Below are positions 43,141 to 52,250 of a stretch of 64,000 nucleotides of DNA, one piece after another. A program made the translations under genes and the position numbers. The notes under the pieces are model-generated. The model was given only the letters and a program-made list of their open reading frames with translations. It was not told the origin of the DNA and made no database searches. Source of the DNA: Euglena gracilis. Lineage: Eukaryota > Euglenida > Euglenophyceae > Euglenales. The stretch spans positions 13,744,387-13,808,386 of the forward strand of contig CP154954.1 in assembly GCA_039621445.1 (NCBI GenBank), in the 5' to 3' direction. Each line of letters opens with the position of its first letter. Position 1 is the first letter of the stretch.

Positions 43141-43698
43141 GCCCACGCTGCCGGGTCTCCGGAGCCAGAGCGGGACCCCCAGACAGAGCGAGGGGTGCCC
43201 TCGGTCTTGCTCCGTGAGGTGGGGCAGGGTGCCAGTGAACGGCAGCTGCTGATGCGGGTGCAGGCCAGGGGGCCAGACGGACAGACCCACTTCATCAACG
43301 CCCTCATTGACACAGGGGCAGAGGTGAACCTGGTCCGAAGAGGCATGCTACCCAGCACATACCTCCTGCCTGCCCCCAAGCCCCTGTCCCTGGTGACGGC
43401 TAGTGGAGCCAAGATGGAAGGGGGGGAACGTGAGGCAACCCTGGGCCTGGTCCTCCGGCGGGAGGGGGGCCTGGGTCAGGGGGAAGGGGCCCTGTGGACG
43501 GCCCCAGCCTCCTTCTATGAGGCAGACATCCACGTGGAGGCCATCATCGGCTTTCCGTGGCTGGAGGAAAACCAGCTTGGGGTGTTTCCACATCTCCGAG
43601 CCTTGGCATTGAGGGGAGAGCAGGTGGTCCTCCTTCGGGGACGTGATGCGGAGGGTGAGCAAGTTCAGCCAGCAGCCCACAAAAAGGCACAAAAGTGA
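43141..43698 (+). CDS. Aspartic protease of element A
   Basis: After a Glu/Pro linker, FINALIDTGAEVNLVRRG holds the retropepsin DTGA site (Asp 43309-43311). LSLVTASGAKMEGGEREATL and HVEAIIGFPWLEENQLGV (ILG-like flap and end) follow. The frame ends KKAQK then UGA at 43696-43698. The same frame reopens at once as the RT ORF, so this UGA either separates or, by readthrough or later mutation (CGA to TGA), interrupts a single pol. Confidence 0.85.
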   Translation, partial: AHAAGSPEPERDPQTERGVPSVLLREVGQGASERQLLMRVQARGPDGQTHFINALIDTGAEVNLVRRGMLPSTYLLPAPKPLSLVTASGAKMEGGEREATLGLVLRREGGLGQGEGALWTAPASFYEADIHVEAIIGFPWLEENQLGVFPHLRALALRGEQVVLLRGRDAEGEQVQPAAHKKAQK

Positions 43699-45210
43699 GC
43701 GAGATACCTGAAAATGGTGGAAAAAGTCAGAGCACTGCGGCTTGCTTTGCCAGAGGCAGCCCTGGGGGAGGACACCGAGGTGCCTGAGTGGGAGGAAAAC
43801 CCCCTGCACGAGGATGAGGCGACCCAGGAGACAGTGGCCAAGGAACTCCTGCGGGCAGCCCGGGAGGTCGAAGCACGGGCAGCCCAAGGGGTCATCCTTG
43901 TTCCCGAAGGGGAACAGGTGACCAGCCAGCGGGCTGAGGAGCTCCGGGCAGCCCTCCGGAGTGACTTCGAGGGGGAGGTTCTCCGAGACAGGATTTGGGG
44001 GGAAAGAATCGTTCGGGGGCCCCTGGGGGAAGGGAAAATCGAATTAAAACCGGGATCTGTGGCAAAGAAACAGAGGCCCATCCACCTGACGGGGGAGAGG
44101 CACAGGGCCTTGTGTGACCTAGTGGATGAGTGGGTTCGGGACAAGAAGGTGGAGGAGGGGGTGCCAAGTGCCTGGAGCAGCCCCACATTCGTGGTGGCCA
44201 AGAAACAGGGGAAGTGGCGTGGGGTTGTGGATTTCCGGGCATTAAACGAGGCCACAGTGACGGATGCTTACCCCCTCCCCAGGATTGAAGACATCCTGGT
44301 GAACCAGGGACGGAGGTACCTGTTCTCCGTCCTTGATCTCAAGGATGCCTTCCATCAGGTGCCCCTGCACGAGGACTCACGCCCATACACCTGCTGCAGC
44401 ACCCCCCGAGGGTCCAAGCAGTGGTGTGTGGTCGTGATGGGCCTGAAAAATGGAGTGGCCATTTTTCAGCGGGTGATCGAGTACTCGCTGAGGGAAGTGG
44501 CTGATGTCGCCAACCCATACGTTGACGACATCATCGTGGGGACAGAGTGGTGTGGCACGGAGGAAGCTACCATGGAGGCACACGACCAGGACATCAGGCG
44601 AGTGTTAGGGGACCTGCGGGAACACCGCCTAGTCGTGGACAAAAACAAGTGCCGCTTCTTCGTAAGAGAAGTGGAATTCTGTGGCCACATCCTGGGGGGA
44701 GGAAAACGAAGGCCAGCACCGGGCAAACTCATGGCGCTGGAGAAGTGGGAGGAGCCCCGCACGATCACAGCCCTCAGGGGCTTTCTGGGCTTCACCAACT
44801 ACTACTCCAGCTACGTGAAGGAGTATGCCCGGTATGCAGCCCCCCTGATGGAACTCCTCAAGGTGGGACGTGTGGAAGGGAAAAAAGGCAGCAAAAAACC
44901 TGTGAAATTCGGCCAAACGGAACGGGAGGCCTTCACCGCCCTGAAGCAGGAGCTCCTCCGAGGATTGGAGCTCCACACCATCAACCCGGACGAGCCATTT
45001 ATCCTCCGGGTAGATGCGAGCGACAAGGCGGTGGGGGCAGCCCTGGAACAGTTTTTGGAGCCAACAGAGGGGATGCCCACAGCCGTGGAAGCCACTACAC
45101 GGAAAACCGTGCCTGTGGCCTTCTGCTCCAGGAAACTCACGGCTGGGCAGGTGAAGAGCTGGTCTCCGCGAGAGAAGGAGACTTACGCCATCATCCTGGC
45201 CCTCCAAAAA
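43699..45210 (+). CDS. Reverse transcriptase and RNase H (N-part) of element A
   Basis: Frame from KMVEKVRALRLALPE (ATG 43714). The RT palm has SPTFVVAKKQGKWRGVVDFR, LFSVLDLKDAFHQVPLHE (first Asp), VVMGLKNGVAIFQRV, then YVDD at 44518-44529 and CRFFVREVEFCGHIL, LRGFLGFTNYYSSYV. The order and wording are those of Ty3/gypsy RTs. RNase H begins at FILRVDASDKAVGAALEQF and LTAGQVKSWSPREKETYAI. A lost base near 45207 throws the frame, so the printed tail (LQKGGLLHRPAAG) is spurious. Confidence 0.92.
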
Positions 45211-45550
45211 GGGGGCCTCCTACATCGGCCTGCAGCCGGTGTTGGTCCTCACGGACCACAAGTCCCTGTAGGCCTGGGCCAAGGAGACCCTGGACACGCC
45301 CAGCGGACCTGCCGGGAGGCGGGGACGCTGGCATGAAATGTTCTCCCGGTTTGACCTTCACGTGGTCTACATCCCGGGAAAGGAAAATGTGGTGGCGGAT
45401 GCCCTCAGCAGATGGGCATATCCTGCCTCCAAGGCATTTGCCGACATCAGCCTCCACGGGAGCGAGGAGGATGATGAGGCAATGAGGGCCATGATCGAAG
45501 AAGAACGGAGGGAAGAGCGAGAATGCGGGACACCGCACGGGGGGGAGTAA
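45207..45550 (+). pseudogene. RNase H C-terminal part of element A, broken
   Basis: In the shifted frame SYIGLQPVLVLTDHKSL is followed by a UAG (45268-45270) where element D has Glu, then AWAKETLDTPSGPAGRRGRW, VVYIPGKENVVADALSRW with the last RNase H Asp, and a UAA at 45548-45550. Integrase follows in the same frame. One frameshift and one nonsense codon inactivate RNase H here. Confidence 0.8.
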
Positions 45551-45556
45551 CTCCAC

Positions 45557-47533
45557 GTGGCGGTAACAACACGCAGTGGGAGAGACACAGCAGCACAGCA
45601 CAGACCTGGCCCCAGCCCCACAGAGGGGGAGGGGGCTGAGGATTCAGTGCCAGGGGGCCCTGGCCCTGACCCCACAGGGGGGGAGGGGCCTGTGGATGCC
45701 CCCTCGGGAGATTCGGGTCCCATCCTCATGGGAGGGGAGGGACCTGGGGGACCTGGGTTGGACACGCGGGAGACACGAGGTTCCCCACGTGCCCATCTTT
45801 TCGTGGATGAATTCGGGAATGAACAGCCGGCAAGAAGGGGCGGACCTGAGGAACACCAACCGGGGCGAAGAGTTCTGAGTGAGGACCTGCAGCTGACCCC
45901 CTCCATCGATGATCCCCACCGGGGGGATCTCGGGGAACCTGTGCGGGAACCAATTTCACTTTCTCCAGACACGGGGGTGCACACCCAGGAGGAGGTGGAG
46001 GAGGATCCCTCCATCCCAGTGATGGACAGGGATTGGTCACGGGCATATGAAAATTGCCCTGTGTGGGGGCCTGTTTATGCAAGTGTGCAGGCCCCTGCAG
46101 GAGAGTGGCCTGAGGGAGTCCGTCTGTACGAGGACAAAATGTACACGGACGGGCTCCTCTGTGTGCCCACCAGCCTGATGGGGCTCGTGGTCCGGGCCCA
46201 CCACGGGGACGCGGGCCACCCAGGAGCCTCCAGGCTCTGGCACCAGATGGGGCGGTGGTATAGGTTCGCAGATCCAAGGGGGGCAGAGAAAATCACCCAA
46301 GGCATCCAGCGGCAATGTGAAATTTGCCAAGCCTGTGACCCCTCTCGAGCACCTTTCAAGTGTGCTCTCGAAGCCACCCCTGTACCACCGTTCCTCATAG
46401 ACAGTGTGGCAGTGAACCTGTTTGCAATGCCTGAGGTGACCCACGAGGGCCAGGTGTATGATTACCTGGCCCTGTGCGTGGACCGTGAGAGTGGGTGGAA
46501 AGTGGCCACCCCCCACAAGTACAAGGGCCTGACAGCCGAGGTGGTGGCCAAGGCCATGTTCCGCCACTGGGACATGTTCGGGGTGCCCTCTGTGGTGACC
46601 TCGGACCGTGGCCCCCACTTTGCCTCGGCTTGGTGGCAAACAATGTGCGCCGCCATGGGGGTGAGGCGTGCCTACGGGCAGGCCTACCACCACCAGGCCA
46701 ACGGTCGGGCAGAGGTGGCGGGCCAACGGGTGATGAACACCCTGTCCAAGCTCATTGCCGACCTGTCGGAGAAGGAGGCCTCGTGGGTGGTGCTGTTACC
46801 CAAGGCCCTCCGGCACCTGCACGATGTGCCAGGGGAGTCCGGCTTGTCGCCCTACGAGGTGGTCTTCGGGCGGCACCGGCCACTCCAAGGCCTGCCCCAC
46901 CAGCCCCCACGAGAGGCCGAGGGGGCAGCCGACTTCATGGCACGGATGCGGGCTATGGACGAGAAGGTGGCCTTAACCTTGAATGCCTTGCACACCAAAC
47001 GGTGGGCTTCCCTCAACGCCAAGAGAAGGGACCCACCTCCCCTGGAGGTCGGTGCCAAGGTGTGGTACCGTCCCGAGACACAGCCGGGCACAGACAAGTT
47101 GGCCACCAAGTGGAAAAGGGGGACTGTGGTGGCCCGCCGGGGTCGCCACTCATATGTGGTGGAGCTGGCCCCGGGGGCCCGCCAAGAGACACACCGGAGC
47201 CAACTCAAGCTCCACGCGGAGGACGAGTTCTCCACCGACCCCCTCCCACTGTTCTATTTCAGTGACAAGGCGGCCCCCCTAGAGGTGGGACCGGATGAGT
47301 GGGTGGTGGAGGAGATTGTGAGCAGCCGGAACCACCCGGAAACGGGGGTCCCGGAATTTCAGGTGAGGTGGAAAAACTGGGATCCGACGGATCTCCAATG
47401 GCTGCCTTGGTCGGATTTCTTCCCCTCCTACAACGAGGATGTGGTGGATTATTGTGCAGCCAAGGGGATTCCGTTGGAGGTGGTGGGACTTCTCCGCCCC
47501 GGGAAGAGGGGGGGGCGGGGACGGGGTCAATAA
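45557..47533 (+). CDS. Integrase with C-terminal chromodomain, element A
   Basis: A GTG opens the frame only nominally. In element D the VTRSG segment is continuous with RNase H, so this is part of pol. Domains: an acidic linker; an HHCC zinc domain (HHGDAGHPGASRLWH, CEICQAC, about 46198-46335); and an RNase H-like core with DD35E spacing. The first catalytic position reads VAVNLFAMP (Asn codon 46415-46417) where element D has VAIDLFKMP. The second Asp (SDRGPHF, 46604-46606) and Glu (NGRAE, 46712-46714) are intact. A GPY-type region and a chromodomain (EWVVEEIVSSRN, EFQVRWKNWDPTDLQWLPW, about 47295-47460) close it. The Asp-to-Asn change should abolish strand transfer. Confidence 0.9.
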   Translation: MAVTTRSGRDTAAQHRPGPSPTEGEGAEDSVPGGPGPDPTGGEGPVDAPSGDSGPILMGGEGPGGPGLDTRETRGSPRAHLFVDEFGNEQPARRGGPEEHQPGRRVLSEDLQLTPSIDDPHRGDLGEPVREPISLSPDTGVHTQEEVEEDPSIPVMDRDWSRAYENCPVWGPVYASVQAPAGEWPEGVRLYEDKMYTDGLLCVPTSLMGLVVRAHHGDAGHPGASRLWHQMGRWYRFADPRGAEKITQGIQRQCEICQACDPSRAPFKCALEATPVPPFLIDSVAVNLFAMPEVTHEGQVYDYLALCVDRESGWKVATPHKYKGLTAEVVAKAMFRHWDMFGVPSVVTSDRGPHFASAWWQTMCAAMGVRRAYGQAYHHQANGRAEVAGQRVMNTLSKLIADLSEKEASWVVLLPKALRHLHDVPGESGLSPYEVVFGRHRPLQGLPHQPPREAEGAADFMARMRAMDEKVALTLNALHTKRWASLNAKRRDPPPLEVGAKVWYRPETQPGTDKLATKWKRGTVVARRGRHSYVVELAPGARQETHRSQLKLHAEDEFSTDPLPLFYFSDKAAPLEVGPDEWVVEEIVSSRNHPETGVPEFQVRWKNWDPTDLQWLPWSDFFPSYNEDVVDYCAAKGIPLEVVGLLRPGKRGGRGRGQ

Positions 47534-47629
47534 GGGGGGAGAGGGGCAGGAGGTGGAGGCGAGGGGACGGCGGGTGCGGGGATTGTGGTGGTGGCGGAGC
47601 ACACGCACATCCTTCGCTCTTGTGCGTAG

Positions 47630-48156
47630 GATGCAGCGCTACGTGCCCCGTCGCCCCTACGTCCCTGGACCTCTCCCCGTCGCCCCCCCCGCCACCATCG
47701 GCCGCCGAGGCGGAGGCCGCCCTCCTCACCCTCTTGCCCGCCCCCAAGCGCCCCCGCCTGGACACCCCCGCGGAACCTCCCCAGCCGGCCGACTCTCCCC
47801 GACCACCGTCCCCCACACGCCCGGAGGACCTCCGCTCCCTGCTGGCCTACCTCGAGGGGCTGGCGGCGGAGGTGGAGCACCTCCGGAGCGTGGTGGGGCG
47901 GTTGGTGGGCGAGGGAGCGCCGCAGCGGGTGGATGCGGAAGTGCAGGCGGAGGCGCCTGGCGAAGGGGACGACCAGGGGAGCGAGGAGGAGGCAAGCGAG
48001 TCGGGGTCGTTGGACCTCCTCGCCGCGGCTGCCACGGCCGGGGACCCCGAGGCCGAGGACGCCGAGGGGGACCAGGTCGGGGAGCCCGGCGGGGTGCTCC
48101 AACTGCTCCTCGCGGAGTTCGAGCCCTTGTGGCCCGGCTCCGATGAGGACCCCTAA
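47630..48156 (+). CDS. Extra small ORF after integrase in element A
   Basis: A frame different from integrase is open across 47299-48156. The plausible protein starts near a splice-acceptor-like ctcttgtgcgtag (ends 47629). It has a Pro/Ser-rich head, a basic PAPKRPRLDTP (possible nuclear signal), then a Leu-rich amphipathic helix LRSLLAYLEGLAAEVEHL with RSVVGRLV (coiled coil), then a long acidic tail (EGDDQGSEEEASESGS) ending LLLAEFEPLWPGSDEDP. The zipper plus acidic, aromatic-containing tail resembles a transcription activator. No database family is recognised. It occupies the env position, but no signal peptide or membrane segment is seen. Confidence 0.5.
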
Positions 48157-49801
48157 GCCCCCCCCCGCCGACCCAGACGTAGCCTGGGCCGGCTTACCTG
48201 TGGAGGCTAGCCCACCGGGGGGGGGGGGGCAGAAAATGGGGTTGGTGCGGAAAACCTTGGAGGGACCGAGCTGATTTCCTTTGTTTGTTGTTGTTGTTGT
48301 GTTTCGCAGGTTCAATCTCAATTTCAATTTCAGCGAAGTCAATCCCACAGTGCCCCTTGGCTACGGGCGAGGGGGCCAGGAGGGGCGACGGGACGCCCGG
48401 GTGGGGCGAGGAGGCCACAGGAGCACACCGGGGGGGGGGGGGGCCCAAGGGTTGAGGGGGCCCACAGACCCCCCAAGGCTGGCCTCGCCCACCCGCGGCC
48501 CACATAGCGCCCCGAGGGGCAAGCGCCCCACGAGATGAGGCGCCCCACGCGCCGCACGTGCACCACACCGCACGGTGCGGCGCCCGAGGGGCCCACAGGG
48601 GGTCCACAGGCGCCTGCGGGCCCGAGGGCCCACAGGGCCACGGAGGCCCCACGGGTGCCTCGAGCCCCGGGTGTGCATTATTTTTTTCCTTTTTTTTTGA
48701 GCCCTTCAAGTGTTCGGTCGATCTCCATTTCATTTTCGTGTTGCGTTGTCATTAGGCGGTGGGGGTACCCCGTGGCCAAGTTGGCTCCGGGGGGGGGGCA
48801 CCTGCCCATTTTGTTCGATTTTTGATGGTTGGCCACACCCCTCTTCGGCCCACCGTGCCGAGGGAGGGGGGGGGGGGCGCCTGCCAATTCTTCCCGATTT
48901 TGACGGTTGGCTACCCCCCTCATCGGCCCACAGCGCCGAAGGAGGGGGGGGGGCTGCCAATTTTTGACCGATTTTTTTTTTGCGGTCGTCCACACCCCTC
49001 CTCGGCCCACCATGCCGGGGGAGGGGGGGGGGGCGCCTGCCGCTTTTCCACCAATTTTAAAAAAAAATACACCCCGTCGGCCAATTTTTGAAGTTAACCA
49101 CGCCACGGGGGGGGGGCAAGCGCCAACCCCCCTCCACACCGGAGGGAGCGGGGGGGGGGCAGCCCCCAGCTCCCCCTCTCAAGAGGACGGGCCACGGCCA
49201 AGGCGGCCCAGCCCACAACGCGGGGGGGGGCAGCCCCGACCCCCTCCACGGGGGGGGGGGGGGCAGCCCCCTCCTCCAAGGAACGGGCCCCACCCAAGGC
49301 GCCTCCCCGGCGCCCCCTCCAGCACGCACCCCTGCCAAGCCCCCGGGGGGCTTTGGCCCCTGGATACCGGGCAGGGCGGGGCGGCCGTGCTGGGTTGGTC
49401 AAATGTTTCCTTCCCAACATGCCGGAGCTTTCCACCCCGGGCCAAGCGGGGCCTGGGGGGGGGAATCACAATTACACATTGGCATCGAGTATTGCGGGGG
49501 GGGGGCAGTCCGCCCCTACCCATGGGCCAAGAAGGCTCACGGGACCAGAGGGGGAGCGGAGGGGCCCCAAGCGGTGCCTCCCCGGGTCACGAGCCCGGAG
49601 GCGCCCGTCCCCCTTCTCGCCCCTCCCCTGTACCCCCTCCCCGACAGCACGCGCCACACACGGCACGTGGCGCCACCGCTTGTGCGTTTCAACAAGAAAA
49701 AAATACAAATTTTTTCAGAGGCGGGAAAGCAAAAGGGAGGGGGGGGGGTGGCACCTCGGACCGGCAAAGGAGTCGAATTTAAATTGCACGGCAATTTTTT
49801 T
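48157..49801 (+). other. Long non-coding 3' region of element A
   Basis: 1.6 kb of G-run-rich DNA between the last ORF and the PPT. Open frames in it are proline/glycine artefacts. A tandem repeat occupies 48795-49045. Confidence 0.6.
48795..49045 (+). repeat. About 85-bp tandem repeat in the element A 3' region
   Basis: Three units: gcctgccaattttt, ccgatttttgacggttgg, ccacacccctcctcggcccac, gccgaaggagg, then a G run of 8-11. Confidence 0.85.
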
Positions 49802-49812
49802 GAGGAGGGAAG
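49802..49812 (+). other. Polypurine tract of element A
   Basis: GAGGAGGGAAG directly before the 3' LTR (TGTGCGCGG). Confidence 0.8.
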
Positions 49813-50494
49813 TGTGCGCGGTCCGAGGGTGCCCGCCCCAAGGAGGGGTCCCAAGGGGGCCCAAAGGGGCCACGAAGGCCCGCGAGGGGGCTCCAAGGCC
49901 CCCAAGGGCCTTTTGAGGCCCCACTGGCCCCCAAGGGGGCCCCACAGCCCATTTTGACCAAGCCAAGGGAAGGTAAAGGAGGGGGCAGGTTGAGGGGGCC
50001 AACAGGCAACCCCCAAGGGGATGCGCAAGCCCTGCTGGGCTTTGCGCAAGCATGCGCACCCCCTTGGTGGGCGCTCAGATGGCGCAATTCATTAAGAATT
50101 GCGCAAAGTATACCAAGTAGCCCCCCCAGCTGTAGCCCCCCTCCAATTGTACATTTTCTGTTCACAGGGCTCTGTTCACACTCTGTTCACATCATTTGTG
50201 TCACCAATTGTTTGCTTGCAAGCCAATTCAAGGAAATCAAGGAAATACAAATTACAAATTTCAAGTTCAAGTCTCATTGATTATTCAAGTATTCAAGTTC
50301 ATTTGTTGAAGCAAAAGTATGTCTTTTCCCAATTCTACAGCTTCACCTACACCAACACCAACCCCTACCCCTCTGTTTCACCAAGGGGAAAACCGCCACC
50401 AGGTGGGCCCGACGGGCTCAAATTTAAACGATCCTACGCGGGTTGCGCCGCCAGGGGTCCCTTCACAGGGACCTCAGGAGAGGCAACCCCTACA
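49813..50494 (+). repeat. 3' LTR of element A
   Basis: 682 bp, matches 36636-37316 except for about five substitutions and one extra C in a C run. Confidence 0.93.
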
Positions 50495-50498
50495 GCGG
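50495..50498. other. Target-site duplication of element A (right copy)
   Basis: gcgg directly after the 3' LTR, equal to 36632-36635. Confidence 0.6.
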
Positions 50499-51190
50499 GA
50501 TGATCCCGCCGGGCATGCGCTCAGGGGACCGAAAAATACTTTCTTTCACACGTGGGTGTTCACTCCGGACAGGTGCTTCCCCTGACTCTTCCTCGGGTAA
50601 TCCGGGGGAGTGAGCACGAAAATGTGCAGTGTAAGTGCCAACTGGTGGTACTTGCCGTGCTACCTGTGGCGGGACTTCTACGCCCAGGTCATGCATGGTA
50701 ATGTCCGCCGCGAATCCCGATGTGTCCGGGTCGGTGTAATACACCAGACCGGTCATCATCGCCTGGGCGCACATACACCACAGGGCTGGAGGGGTGTTCG
50801 CGATGGTCAAAATTTGACGACAGTGGTTATCCCACAACACCTGTGTGAGGTGGTCTGGTGCCGGGTTTGCGCTCACACGCATCACCCGGTTCATCGTCTC
50901 CGCCGTGCGGTGGATCATCACACCCGCATACGGTGGGAGGCGACGAGAGCCTGATGGCTGAGATGGCCGCGCTTCCGCGGGCATCTGGGTCATCGTGTTA
51001 CTGCTGCTGGCTTCAGGGTTTCCCTAAGCCGCAGTCCGTGCAGGTGGCTGCGTACCGTATCGATACGCATATTGGTCAGGTTGAGGGTGAGTAGTGGGGT
51101 GGTAAGGCGGTCCTCCGCCTGGCTGCCTTCCACCGGGCAGCATGATACCGCCCGGGGTTGGTACGGTGGAATGGTTAGGTTGTTGGTTGT
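50495..51190 (-). CDS. Element F protein, 5' part cut off by element A
   Basis: Open minus-strand frame (MTQMPAEARPSQPSGSRRLP from 50993, with an upstream in-frame part past one UAG at about 51027-51029 reading GGIMLPGGRQPGGGPPY). It contains MIHRTAETMNRVMRVSANP, HLTQVLWDNHCRQIL and DITMHDLGVEVPPQVARQV. No family is recognised. It is followed after the A insertion by the disordered part at 36635, one base out of frame, so F was already damaged or the frame differs. Confidence 0.45.
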
Positions 51191-51315
51191 GGGATGGTAA
51201 GGGTAACCGCTTGACTATTGTCTGGTAAAAAAAATTCTGCGGAAAGAAAGAATGCTAATAATCAGTGATAAAAAGAAAAGAAAACAGCATGGGTTTCCCA
51301 TGCGTTCTCAAAAAC
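51191..51315. other. Short spacer between chromodomain stop and F coding region
   Basis: AT-rich, with no recognisable feature. Confidence 0.4.
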
Positions 51316-51590
51316 TTGTCATGGAAACATCAATGTTATGCTTCTTGTTCCACAACTTCCAATCTTGCTGGACGTACCCAACAAAACTGGTTGCTTGCTC
51401 CCAAGTGTCCTCCTCGGGCCCATACCCTTTCCAGAGGACTTTCCAAAGGTGCATACCTTTGTCGATTTTGTGATCGATAATTTTATCGACTCCAAAGTCG
51501 TCCGTCTCAGGTAATCTGGAACGGGGCTTGAAGTGCAAGCACGGGATGGGTTTCCCATCCGGCGGTGACAGGTTGTGCCCGCCCAAAAGG
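51316..51590 (-). pseudogene. Chromodomain fragment (integrase C-terminus)
   Basis: FGVDKIIDHKIDKGMHLWKV, then LWKGYGPEEDTWEQATSF and a final Trp-rich helix, is a textbook chromodomain (aromatic residues, WKGY, TWE). It stops at 51316. It is the last domain of a minus-strand gypsy integrase whose upstream part was replaced when element B landed at 51566. It lies 5' of the F coding region on the same strand, so F ORFs may follow integrase in one element. Confidence 0.75.
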
Positions 51591-52234
51591 GGGGTCCCAA
51601 GGGGCCCCAAAGGGGCCACGAAGTGCCGCGAATGGGCTCCAAGTCCCCCAAGGGCCTTTTGAGGCCCCACTGGCCCCATGGGGGCCCCACAGCCCATTTT
51701 TACCAGGCCAAGGGAAGGTAAAGGAGGGGGTAGGTTGAGGGGCCCAACAGGCAACCCCCAAGGGGATGCGCAAGCCCCTCTAGGGTTTGAGCAAGCGTGC
51801 GCACCCCCTTGGTGGGCGCTTGGGATGGCGCAATTCATTAAGAATTGCGCAGAGTATACCAAGTAGCCCCCCCAGCTGAAGCCCCCCTCCAATAGTACAT
51901 TTTCTGTGCAGGGCTCTGTTCACACCCTGTCATTTGTGTTCACCAATTGTTTGCTTGCAAGGCAATTCAAGGACAAATCAAGGAAATACAAATTACAAAC
52001 TTCAAGTTCAAGTCTCATTGATCAATTACTCAAGTTCATTTGTTGAGACAAAAGTATGTCATTCTCCCATTATTCTACATCTCCATCTACACCAACACCC
52101 ACCCCTACCCCACTTTTTCACCAAGGGTAAAACCCCCACCAGGTGGGCCCGACGGGCTCCAATTTTAACGATCCTACGCAGGTTGCGCCACCAGGGGTCC
52201 CTTCACAGGGACCTCGGGAGCGGCAACCCTTACA
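51566..52234 (+). repeat. 5' LTR of element B
   Basis: Begins TGACAGGTTGTGCCCGCC and ends CCCTTACA. It aligns with the A LTR throughout but with many substitutions and small indels. The left flank ends ggcgg, like the gcgg target of element A. Confidence 0.85.
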
Positions 52235-52250
52235 TGGTCGCAGAGGAGGG
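52235..52250 (+). other. Primer-binding site of element B
   Basis: TGGTCGCAGAGGAGGG, identical to that of element A. Confidence 0.7.

Larger units (their letters stand above)
36636..50494 (+). mobile_element. Ty3/gypsy LTR retrotransposon A with two methyltransferase domains
   Basis: Complete structure, 13.86 kb: LTR 36636-37316, PBS 37317-37332, internal ORFs, PPT 49802-49812, LTR 49813-50494, with 4-bp gcgg on both outer borders (36632-36635 and 50495-50498). Internal order: coiled-coil leader, Gag with two zinc knuckles, UGA, N6-like methyltransferase, C5 methyltransferase, protease, UGA, RT, RNase H, integrase, chromodomain, extra small ORF, long non-coding 3' region. Having RT before integrase plus a terminal chromodomain places it near the chromoviruses. 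The LTRs differ by about five substitutions and one base of length, so insertion is recent, but the coding region carries several disabling changes listed under its genes. It interrupts element F. Confidence 0.92.

Noticed and set aside
41279-43698. Alternative nuclear code with UGA as a sense codon
   Set aside because: UGA also ends other frames sensibly (chromodomain fragment at 51316), and TAG/TAA disablements occur too, so readthrough or decay is simpler.
48907-50059. Large GC-rich frames across the 3' region and 3' LTR of element A
   Set aside because: They are Gly/Pro artefacts of G runs and cross the PPT/LTR border; the same frames recur in the 5' LTR, outside any gene.
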